A stretch of DNA of 64,000 bases. Origin: Trichoplax sp. H2. Taxonomy: Eukaryota > Placozoa > Uniplacotomia > Trichoplacea. The notes under the pieces were generated by a model. That model saw only the letters and a list, made by a program, of their open reading frames with translations, was not told where the DNA came from and did no database searches. A program made the position numbers and the translations under genes. The first letter of the stretch is position 1, and every line of letters starts with the position of its first letter. Of this stretch, positions 25,164 to 35,971 are shown piece after piece. The stretch spans positions 310,001 to 374,000 of the forward strand of contig NOWV01000065.1 of the NCBI GenBank assembly GCA_003344405.1, read 5' to 3'.

Positions 25164-27426
25164 ATTGTTACGATTACAACTTGATTAATGGAGATACTTA
25201 TTTTAATTCTTTCTTTTAGCTAATTGAGAAATTTATCAAGTACGAAGCACGGTACTTCCAAGAATGATCTAATGTAAATGAATTTACATTCAAGGCCAAT
25301 TATTTGTTGATCGACAACGATATCAAATTTGAACGTAGATTGTGATGTAGGATTACCTAAACTTAATCTTTTGGACTGAAGAAAGCCTAATTATCAATAT
25401 TTCAAATGCCATGATGTTGAACTATTTCAAATCATGATATTAAATTATCCGTATTACATCTGCATTTTTTAATTCTGTTTTAATATTCTCTATACAACAT
25501 TGGATTTTATTTGTACCTTAAAATTGAAGTTGAATTAAGGATGGTTACTTTGTTAGCTAAATTTGGGGCTAATCTTGTTTTGCTACTAGTAACTGGTATA
25601 ATTTCTAATTTCAATTTCCGATTGGGACTATGCTTAACCAATACTGTTTTTAATAATTAAATAATCATCATTATATATCGTATTTAACAATTGGATTATC
25701 GACCTAACATTATTTCTCTTTAAGATCTATCATTAGGGTTAATTGTAAGTAAATGTTTAAAAAGGAACTCTATCTTCCCGCGGTACTTTTACCGAATATT
25801 TGGCTTGACTAGCATATTTGACAATATAGAAAGGAATTATTTTGTAGATCTCGCCAACACTATAGACAGACTGATTGATCTATTCACCTACGATATTTCT
25901 TTTATTTCACAATTTATAAATTTTATTACAATACGAAGTTCCCATAAATGGCAGCCTTCAGCTTATCACTTGCTTTAATAGATATGCTTTCCTTTTAAAT
26001 TTAGATATCAATTCGTGAAAAATATGTAGACTAGATTAAAAATAAATGCATCATGCTTAGTACTGTATACTCTGCATTGTCAATCAGCACGTAACTTTAA
26101 TTACGGTAATTTGTTCAGATAGAATACCGTACAAGTTTTCAGGTTTTATTCAGCAACATACCTTGGAAAATGAAGATTTGATGAAACTAATATGGTTTTC
26201 AAGATAGATTAGAAAGTACTTTTACTTTAACCATCTTAACTTGATACAAGGTTGTACCCACTCTTTCATGATTGCAGCTGAAATTCGTTAAATCATACTA
26301 TTCAGTATTCACATTATATCGGATCTGTATGTTATCCATCTGTGCAGCATGAACGCGTATTTTGCGATCGATAGAAGATGAGAATTAAATTCACAATTTT
26401 CCATTTAATGGTTAACTAATTTAATGATGCTAAACCTGGCTGCTCTGATTAACAGTGAATCAATTGCAATTCATTATTGCAGATATGATAAATTATAGTC
26501 ATTGCCAACTGAAACTCGTAGCAAGCCTATATTCATTATCCTCATCCTATCAACTTTTCTCATCGATAATAATGTACTGTAGAACATATACATCTGATAA
26601 TAAGAGAAAAAGAAAATATGGTATCACATACGCCCATGCTATTAACTTTTTTCATAATCTAAATATCGCATTTAATGGTTCCTATTAAACTGCTAATGGT
26701 TAGTGATTCGAATGGGAGTACATGAAATTAAATCTTTTCACGTTGTTTTTTATAAAGTAGAATATGATTAAATCTGATGGAGATCAACTTTATTACCACA
26801 AGGCTTTATTTCAGTAACCACTCTAATAAGATAAAATCTCTCCATGTTGATTACTTAAAATTAGAAAATCGTCGTGATTTACTACAAAACTTTTTGATAA
26901 CCATACAGGAGATAATGCTGTTATATTTTTAATACACAACGGATGCAACATCTAGACTATACTCTTTGTAGAGGGTTAGATTTTCAATTATCCTCGATAG
27001 TAGAATGAACGAATCTGACTGTATAGAGAAAATTATTATTAAAATATTCAGCAAACATAATGAGGCTAACAAACAGATTAAGAGAGGATCACAATCGATT
27101 TTGAGAAAGATTTAAATCGACTAGTCCAATAGTAATGTTATCCAGTCAAATTAGCATACAAACAGTTCAATGCTGACTATTCGTCTCAATCTATTTATTA
27201 ATATCTCTCTGATATGGTAATATGAAAGATTGATTATAGCTGGCCAATTTATACCGAAATCGGTACTCGTAGGAAAGGAAAAAAAGTTAACGGGATAGAA
27301 AGACAAGTGATAATTTTGGCAATAACAATGTCAATCGATTTAATAGAACGATAAGTGGACTTATCTTTATAAAATTGTGAATTAACACAATCGCCAAATA
27401 ATTCAATCTTAAAGTTATCCAATTTG

Positions 27427-27890
27427 CATTTCTTTATTGGTAGATAATGGCTGAAATAGAGATTAAGTTTATAAATTTTATGTTTTCTTAATCATTAGAT
27501 AACTTAATTTCGAGGTTAAGGTATGTAAATACATTTCTTTATTGATAGATAATAGCTGAGATAGAGTTATTAAGTTTATGAGATTTATGTTTTCTTAATC
27601 ATTAAATGACTTAATTTTAATGATACAGTATCTAAATGCATTTCTTTATTGATAGATAATGGCTGAGATAGAGTTATTAAGTTTGTGAGTTTTATGTTTT
27701 CTAAATCGTTAGATAACTTAATTTTAATGATATCGTATCCAAATGCGCTTTCTTTATTTAATAGATAATAACTCAGATAGAGCGATTAAGTTTACGAGTT
27801 TAATGTTTTCCTAATCATCGCGTATTTCAATTTTAAGGTTACGGTATCCAAATACGCTTCTTTATAGATGGATAATGACTCCGATAACCT
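27427..27890. repeat. Tandem array, five copies of about 106 bp
   Basis: The unit core TTTCTTTATTGATAGATAATGG, slightly varied, recurs near 27427, 27532, 27639, 27746 and 27854. The accompanying AGATAGAG-TATTAAGTTT and TTATGTTTTCTTAATCATTA segments recur too. Spacing is very regular (105-108 bp). Confidence 0.88.
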
Positions 27891-29290
27891 GATTATGTTA
27901 ATAAGTGATTCATCGTAGTTCTATTTCATACTTCATTAAATATAGCTACTCGTAGTAGTACATAGACATAAACAAACTGCAATCAACTTGATCAACAAAG
28001 AAATTAGAAGTTAATTGACTTAGCCTACAGTAAAATTGCAGAAAATGAAGATGATGGAAATTATCAAAACCAATGACCGTTAAATACTAACAAATTTCTG
28101 GGTTGTTTATTGTTAAAATCATTTTTAACTCTGATGTATCAACTAAATCGTACGATTACGGTCAATATTAGTTGTATCTTTTCCATAAATAGTAAGAGAT
28201 TGATAGATTAAAAGATAATCACATTAAGTATCAATTGTTACAAATGATCGAATTCATCATTGGACCAATAAAAGATCTAGTTTTCGATCATGTTGATCTT
28301 ACGCATAATTTTGTTTATTTTGTTAATTCGGCTGTCTTTAACGTCACCGAACGCATAGGATACTTTCATCCCTATAAGTAATATTTCATTTCTAGTGTTT
28401 TTAATTTGTGTTTTGGATTAAAAGTCCTCTTCAACTTAAGCTTAATTGTTATCGCAGACTATTTTAAACTGCAAACGGATTAAATATTCGTTGAAGATTC
28501 CTTCCTTGGCTGTTGAACATTTTGTCGACATTATCGATAAACAGTTTGAAAAAAATAAATGTAAGTAGACGGTCCTCCAGATCAGCATTCCAATATCTAT
28601 GCTATCAAATCTCGGTGATTATGCCATCGTATCGTTTTTATCATACCTTTTTTCGCACTTTATTGATGGAAAAATGAGTTGAGAGCTAGCTGAAGGATAG
28701 CCCGAAAACATCATATCTCTTAAAACAGTTTTGCGTTTACTTTGAAGAATGGCTATTATCTGATTAACGCAAAGCTTCTATTTTAATTAACATCATTTAA
28801 TAGCTTATAATATAGTTCATATTGTACGAAGAAGGCATTTTTTACCTAGCTACAACGTCTATAATGCCCTTTACACAACTCAAAATAGAAATGTCTTTCT
28901 ACTGTTAGCGATTACATCATGTTATTCTTCTGCCATTCGTAGTTATCTTGCTAATTTAATTTTATCAACTAGTAATATTATTATTGATATCCTAAAGTTA
29001 TGCCTTTATTAATTTCAAAATTTATATGAGGATAATTCTGTATAAGTAATTCTATGCAGCTTTATATAAGTCTAAATTAAGAAGTATTTACTTGACAGAG
29101 GACAAGAATTCTTTTTAATTGATGCGTAAATTATAAAGATCTGGGATAATATTAATAGGGTTTTAAGATATTACAATGATTTAATGATCAATGACATTAA
29201 TCGAATCAACTTAAGCTGATCATAACATAAAATTGTAATCCTATCAATTTTTGCCTATCTATCTAAAATTGAAGAAATTTAAGAAAACCG

Positions 29291-32200
29291 ATGGAAAAAA
29301 ATTCTGATAACGAAGAGCCAAAAACCACAATATGTTGCTGCTGTTTTACCAAGGTTAGTTTGATCTATTGCTTATAATAAGATTGTTAAACAACTGCTAT
29401 TGCAATATAATAAATTAACTGAAAAGTTATTCTGTAATACGAGTGTATGTGTTATATATCATGATATTAATCACAATCAACAATAAATCTTGGTCATCAC
29501 TTTTCACTCCATTTTTATTATGGTTTTCATCATATTTCTTTTGGTATGAAATCTGTGATAATAATCCATAATAGACTCTAGAGTGTAAATCTTTTCAAAT
29601 CAAGATTTTATATCATCGGTTACTAATATCGCAACCTTCAAAACGTAAATCACAATTACTAAAATTACAACCCTATCCAAGTTAATTGAACATTCAAAAT
29701 TAAATACTCATATATGAATGCATTCAGTATTGATAGCATTGGAATAATCGCCGTGCCACTCGATTAAAAATGCCTCATTTTACATTAAAATTTGAATTTG
29801 TTATCATCCGAATAAGCAGCAGATTGTTAAAGCTGTAACAACTTTTCGGTAGCTTTCGTTTCAATTTCTTACTGAAATTCACAAGAAAATTTTGTTCACT
29901 TTTTTTGTCTCATTAATCGCTTAATTTTTGAACTTTAACAGCGAAATAAGAAACAGACTACGTACCAGCAAAAACTGATCGTTTATCGTTCACGAAATAC
30001 AGAAAATGACCAGTTGCTCATGTCTGATAGTGGTGTATCATTATATAGTGATTCTGATGCTGAAAGTACCATCGATGGAGTTGTAGAATCTTCAAATTGT
30101 TCAACCCAAGAAACAGATCGTAGAGATGATGAACCAGAAGTAGCTGAATCTAAAGTGCTATTAGAAAAGGTACGTGATTACTGGCGATTAAATTAATTTA
30201 CTCCTTGAGAATCGCTCTCATGCATAAATCAGTATGGCCCATGTTGTGAACGTGTCTCCCCTACCCCTATCTGAAATAGCGTCGTCTGTATATATCTATA
30301 AAGGTTACTAATGTTAGCGGCTTGCAAGAGAAATTTTTCGTGATTTCTCTCCAAAGTCCCTGCTTAAGTACTTATGGACGCCATCGTTGAATACTTGCAA
30401 CTGTACTTGAGTTTACTCCATTACTATAGGGCGAGTATACGTTGTGCCATGGACTACTAGATATATCTCTATCAGTGACTACTCAACTAAGATTCGCCCT
30501 CCCCTCCAAGCTGCAACTAAACATTTTTTCCCTTATGCTACAAAGAAAAAACAGAGACTACTTCAGATTTCCCCTGCAAGCTTTGAGGAGGAAATCTTAG
30601 CTGAGTAGTCCTATTCTTCGTGTTCCCTTGTTACCGCCATTACTGCTAAAGCCCGGCCAGTTTCATCCTGTACGTTTTTGTATGGGCAATTCTTAACATG
30701 ACTTGAAAAGAAGGTCTGTAGTAAATGCTACCTGGAAATTTTGCTGTCGACAGTAAAACATGTCTATTTGCCAAGCTAATTGCGTTGTTGCATAATTTCT
30801 AACTGTTAATTACAAACATTTCCTATGAGTTTTTATATACGTTTCAACACTCAGGACAGTGCTACCTACTACTATAAATTTCACTACACAGTACTTTAAT
30901 GTCAGTATTAACCATACCCATAATCCAGTACATTAATTACTCAGATCACTGTATACTATTCTCCTTGACGGTAAGCTCAGTGATTTAGACTCGTCTTGAG
31001 ACTCTGAAAAATTTCAGGATTTCTATTTAGGTTATTCTTCGAGAAGTATACACCGAGCGGCCAATAACAGAGCTGATCTATAACGTCGATAATTCGTATA
31101 CTGCAGACAAGAGACGCCAATCCATTAGCTAGTAATGCACCGTATACTGACCAAATCTCATTTACATTTTAGCGATCATATTATATACTATACCATACTA
31201 GTACATTGACTAGTGGCCCATAGCCAATATTCAATTGGCTACCCTCAAATTGGGAGTAGTTCATTGTAAATTCATTGCATGTGTATGTGCATCACTGAGG
31301 AATAAATCGATTTAACAGGTCGAATTGAGTTGATTTACACCAACGAGAGAGAGAGCAAGGGAATAGACTACCGTGATATCAACTAGTGCGAAATGATAAC
31401 TATAATGGAGGGAAGAATTAGTAAGGCAGTAGTGCAAGATAATCAACTCAGTAACAAATCGTAACCAATTCTAAGGTTTGGCCCCTATTGAGATGCATCA
31501 CATTGGATAAAAAAGTTGGCAGAGCCAACCTGTTGTAGTACTGGAGATGTTTTTTGTCGTAAGGTATAACTGAGAATAAAATGTTATATTTTGCAACAGG
31601 TCAAATAAATACAGCATATATATATAGTGTAGAGTTGTAGCTATTAGTTTCAGGGATAAAGAGTAGAATCATCGACGTTCACGTCCAAGCCAATGGGTTG
31701 TAGGCTAGTGCAACCTAATTCCATTATATTACAACTTATCACATTTACCTGCATATAAATATTGATAAATTATACTACGAGCGATCAAAGTACTCCTATA
31801 CACTAATTATTCTACATATATGTAAAAATCCATTTTATTCTCTATATATATATATGTTATATATATATTTTGCTGTATCTAAATCTAATTTATTCTCAGT
31901 TACTGTACATAATAAAAATCGACAGATATTCATGGAAAATTGAAATTAAATGTTAGAAAAAAGTACTCCTTCACGTATGCTAATATTTCTATATATAAAT
32001 CGAATTTATTCGCCGTTACTATGCAAATCAAAATCTGTAGGACATTCATCGGAAATTTAAATTAAACGTTAGAGAAGGTTATTTTGGGCAAGTCTTTCGA
32101 GTCACTGATAGTACTGATCAGTATCGTCCTTATGCCTTTAAGCAATGGAATAATAAAGTAAGTAACTTATGCAGATTACCATGACTAATGCATAAAAAAT

Positions 32201-33941
32201 GACTGATTTGATGAAATTCTTCTTAAGTAGATGAATTGATATCAACAGCATCCAGCTACAATTACCTTTTAATACTCATACCATGATTCTAAATTTATGC
32301 CCTTTAGATACTAAAGGCAGATATCACAACAGAAGAAATCGAGACTTTAAAAAGGTCAGTAAGAACCACAGGCGAAATTCAAAAGTTAATAAATCAGATA
32401 AACCACATTAATAGCAACTATAAATAGAAAGTATAGCTATAGTTATACCGGAATGACGACAATTCGATTATTAATAAGGTGCAAACAAATTGCTGACCAT
32501 GAGAATCGCAATTATCTCTTAATGCTGTAGCATGAACCATCCTAATATTGTTCGAGTCTATCAATATTATCAAAATAAAACACTTCATGGTGTTATTGAA
32601 GAATACTGCTATTACAGCTTACACTTTGTCATGCTTAAGGTAACTGATAAATTATTCTTTCATTTCAATTTATCAATTTATTATCCTCTATTGCTTGTTA
32701 AATCGCATTGTAATAAAGAAAATATAGGCCTTTGCTGACTATTTTATTCTTGATGCTAGTCTCCTAAAGAAGTTCTATCCTGCCACGATCGAGTTCGAAT
32801 CCTGCTATCCATATCTCGAGCTCTAAATTATCTGCATAACCGTGACATTGTACATAATAACTTAACAAGGTATCAATTGATTATCAACAAATTGTTTCAA
32901 TAATTGAAATACCAGCTGAATGAATTCTTTTCAATGAATCTATTTCCAGCGATAATATACTTATTAATCGTGAAAATGTCATCAAAATTAGCCATGGCGG
33001 ATATCACAGTATTTTCAACCACGTCAATCGTGAAATTATAGCTAACGATCTGCGATTTAAATGCCATGCTCAAGGCTATTACAGCAAGGCTGCACTACAT
33101 GGTAAAGTGCAATTCGATAACGATGTCTACAGTTTCGGAGCCGTAAGTTTTATTATATGCTTGTAGCTTAGCTAGATTATCTAAAGTAAAAGTGTAGACA
33201 GTATTCCCTCAGTTGAGTACAATTTCAAGTTAGGCCAAATTGCAGTAAATCTGCTATAATTAGCTCTAATAAATGCTGAGCTATAATTGACAATAAATCT
33301 ATTCAGCACGTACTTTCATGCTGCAAGAGGAGAAATAGAATAAGCAACTCATATTATATACTGCTTGATTAGGCTTTATTTTTAATGGTAAGAGGTGAGG
33401 AATATTATAGTGGAGAACAAGAATATCTACAGAACGTAAGTTAAGCTTCAATGGGTACAACACATAATGTATCTAATTCATCTTGATCAGATGTTATTCA
33501 TATTGCAAAGATTAATTTATCTAAGTATACAACTATGATATATCATCAACATTTCGCTTTAATACAACTTTAGAAAGATTTACTGAAGTCTGAATCCAAC
33601 TGGTCCCAATTAAGAGATACACGTATCGTTTATTGGCCTAAACTGCCTACATCATGGTCATCCCTACGTACTTTATCAGGTAAAGCTTCTGGTAAAAATC
33701 TCAGAAAGGACATGTTAAAATTATCAAGGCGTTGTCTCAAACAAGTACGATCAAGACCTCGAACAATCAGCCAAGTAAGTTGTTATTAAAGTTGATCAAG
33801 TTTAATGAATATTCTTAGTAATTAAGAGCAGAAAGTTTGAACGCATTTGAGTAAAAAAAGGATAGTTTTCTTAATTATTATCTGCGTATTTCTTCCTAGG
33901 TAAAGGCTAAGATAGAAAATTGGGAATTGATCTATTTCTAA
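29291..33941 (+). CDS. Pseudokinase B with N-terminal CCCC motif, 10 exons
   Basis: Tandem paralogue of pseudokinase A; no named family recognised. Exons: 29291-29353, 29942-30173, 32075-32157, 32308-32354, 32531-32639, 32760-32869, 32950-33142, 33373-33435, 33574-33774, 33900-33941; 1143 nt, 380 aa. Exon 1 is a short acidic leader ending in TTICCCCFTK (Cys15-18). Exon 2 is an acidic Ser/Asp/Glu linker. The kinase fold has GYFGQV, AFKQWNN (K121), a helix-C segment TTEEIETLKR, NHPNIV, EEYC, LNYLHNRDIVHNNLTSDNIL (N212 for the catalytic Asp, T214 for the Lys, N217 kept), KISHGGY (HGG for DFG), YYSKAAL for the APE region, DVYSFG, and SRPRTI near the end. Exons 4 and 7 have the same lengths as in A (47 and 193 nt) and the core phases match. 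The exon 2/3 junction is uncertain: the strongest donor (30170) is out of phase with the acceptor, so I used C|GTGATT. A missed small exon is possible. Confidence 0.8.
30327..30350. repeat. Short hairpin, 8-bp perfect arms
   Basis: AGAGAAAT at 30327-30334 is matched by ATTTCTCT at 30343-30350 with an 8-base loop. It lies in pseudokinase B intron 2, close to a much larger inverted repeat. Alone it could be chance. Confidence 0.5.
30477..30610. repeat. Foldback element with about 37-bp imperfect arms
   Basis: The left arm begins GACTACTCAACTAAGATT at 30477. The right arm ends with its complement at 30610; 17 of the outermost 18 positions pair, and pairing continues more loosely inward to AAGCTTGCA. 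A third, direct copy of the GACTACT...AGATTTCC motif lies inside the loop (about 30555). The shape fits a small non-coding foldback or MITE-like insertion. No ORF and no clear target-site duplication were found. Confidence 0.7.
31880..32075. repeat. Two copies of about 115 bp ending at the pseudokinase B exon 3 acceptor
   Basis: The segments ending in AAATTAAATGTTAGAA (about 31961) and AAATTAAACGTTAGAG (32074) share an upstream path of CTAATTTATTC/CGAATTTATTC, GTTACTGTACATAA/GTTACTATGCAAAT and a GACA-ATTCAT step. The second copy supplies the exon 3 acceptor, so the first carries an acceptor-like TTAG about 115 bases upstream. Confidence 0.7.
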
Positions 33942-35009
33942 AGCTTATGCAAATTTTCAACTTGAGTTTCAGTTTTATTTTTTTAATCCAAATTGGTTAT
34001 TGATTAAGAAGCGCCTTCGATACGTTTCTTATATCATGGTTAGTTTCTATTTTGGCCATTTATGATAGTAAGAATAGCTTCATCCAAGATGAAATTGGGG
34101 ATAAAATATTATTAAATCTTGATTCTACGTTACGGCAATATTGTAATACTAGCTGTATTATAACTAAAGCTTCCATGGGCTAGCCGGAAATGTAGCTAAA
34201 CCGAATACCGGCAAATAAATTAAATTATATCATCAATGTTGCGAGTAGAAAAATGAGCGTATCTCTTTTACTAAAAGGGATTTATATACAATGAGCATGT
34301 TAATCAATATGTGATATTTTAACAAAGTTAGGATCTTTCTATAATATTAAATCTTAGCTCCATGTCACAGTAAATATTATAATTATGCTAGTCCTCGTCA
34401 AAAAAAAAAAATACAGAATTACAGTATCTGCTCTTCGCTTAATTACGAGTATTCTGGTTGAATAAAGATCGAAATATCATCTCTCTACTTGAAAATTCTC
34501 TCCAGTCATTGTTTCTAACTCTCAACTGCAGACTGAAAATTTGAAAATATCAAAGTTGCTCTCTAATAATACAGCTCTAAACATTGGGCCAAATCTACAG
34601 TCGCATTAAACTACCTACATTACGTTATATTCTTTGAGCAAAGATACAAAACATCATCTCTCTGATAGTATAACTTTGACAAGATGCCACTGCATATATA
34701 GTAGTTCAATATCAATTTTTATAACAAAAATACAGTTAACACTTGATTAATAATTCATTAGGCTAGATGGATGTTCACTGTGAAAGTTATATCGTTGCTA
34801 AATCTTATGGGTGATGTAAGCGCTGAAATAATTAAAAAATTCAAATTTGCAAAGTTTGATATAAAATTATTTAAACTGGCCGATTTGGTTATTCAAAACT
34901 GACTCCAATAACTCTATAACCGTACTTGAATTCTCTCCTATTTTAAAACAGAAATATCAATATGGAAGTTGCGTGCTAATAGCCCAACTCGAACTGTTTT
35001 GAGCAAACC

Positions 35010-35053
35010 ATGGACTACTAGATACGCGTATATAGGTGCATCTAGTAGTCCAT
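35010..35053. repeat. Perfect inverted repeat, 14-bp arms
   Basis: ATGGACTACTAGAT (35010-35023) is exactly complementary to 35040-35053, with a 16-base loop. Related ends occur at 35505-35549 and, as a single arm, near 30450 (CCATGGACTACTAGATAT). This points to a small dispersed palindromic family. Confidence 0.85.
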
Positions 35054-35176
35054 AGGCAAACATTATAGAATATCTGCCATGGACTGTAGGATGAGAATTC
35101 TTGTAGAGTAAAGATAATAAATATCATCACTCCACCTGAAAATTCTCTCCAACCTTCATTTCTTGCTCAGAAAATG

Positions 35177-35480
35177 TAGCCTGGAAATTGAAGAAAAATG
35201 TCAAGACTCAAACCGTTTCTATCAATAGATTCAACGGAAATTAGGGGGACAATATTTGCTATCAGCCGAAGTCTACTTTGCCTTGGTAGTTAGGAGGATG
35301 AAAAATTTCACTTACGCTTCTTTCCTAGGAAAATATAGCCTGGAAATTGAGAAAATGCCAAGACTTAAACCGTTTCTAGAAACAGTTTCAGCGGTTATTA
35401 GGGGGGATAATACCTACTATTAAGTGAAGCCTGCTATGCCTTTTATAGCTGGAGTGAGGAAAATTTCACTTACGCTACTT
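35177..35480. repeat. Two copies of about 165 bp
   Basis: Units starting at GGAAATTGA near 35177 and 35342 share CAAGACT-AAACCGTTTCTA, an ATTAGGGGG core and a GAAGCCTGCT/GAAGTCTACT step with the same order and spacing. No coding content. Confidence 0.75.
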
Positions 35481-35504
35481 TACGCCGCAAATGTAACCTG
35501 AAGC

Positions 35505-35549
35505 ATAGACTACTAGAAATTGCCATAGTAGTCATTTCTAATAGTCCAT
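35505..35549. repeat. Imperfect inverted repeat, 16-bp arms (14 of 16 paired)
   Basis: ATAGACTACTAGAAAT (35505-35520) pairs with ATTTCTAATAGTCCAT (35534-35549) at 14 of 16 positions over a 13-base loop that itself contains TAGTAGTC. It shares its outer sequence with the perfect inverted repeat at 35010. Confidence 0.75.
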
Positions 35550-35971
35550 GGCTTTAGTCGCTCGAGGGAGACAAATTCCACTTCAAGGGTGCAAGCAAAT
35601 AGCCACCAAATTCAGTCGCCCCTCGCGCATTTATTTATTTGTCTCCGTCTTTTTTCTGTAGCACCCCATGATACATGATGCCATATATAGAAAATGTACA
35701 CAGTAGAGTAATCCAGTAGAAATTGACTAAGCATTATAATAATTAAGGGAATAATAATTATTATAATCCGTTTTCTTTAGAAGAACAATCTTGTCCAATC
35801 ACCTGCAGCCTTCTAACGTCAACAGAAATGTGTATATTAACGATGCATAATTCATTTTCGCATTTCTACAGTGTATTGATATGAATATCAAGCCTAGCGT
35901 AGTTTAGAAAGTGCTCTCCCTACCTGATTGAAGTTTAATTTGCCAAGAGAATCCACATTCAAGAGGAAAAG

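Larger units (their letters stand above)
25076..29290. other. Intergenic region between the two pseudokinases
   Basis: The 4.2-kb gap holds the 3' UTR of pseudokinase A, a five-copy tandem array at 27.4-27.9 kb, and otherwise AT-rich sequence in which I find no exon. A 77-codon ORF at 26455-26688 has no motif or splice partner and is not called. Confidence 0.6.
33942..35971. other. Intergenic region between pseudokinase B and SUCLA2
   Basis: Two kilobases without a recognisable exon. An AATAAA at 34215-34220 may serve pseudokinase B. From 34440 to 35540 there are degenerate direct repeats (ATCATCTCTCTAC-like and GAAAATTCTCTCC-like segments; then two clearer units near 35177 and 35342) and two palindromic elements sharing ATGGACTACTAGA ends. 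The 3' end should hold the SUCLA2 promoter. Confidence 0.55.

Noticed and set aside
26455-26688. 77-codon ORF between the pseudokinases
   Set aside because: No motif, no flanking splice sites linking it to other exons, and no family resemblance. Length is within chance for this AT content.
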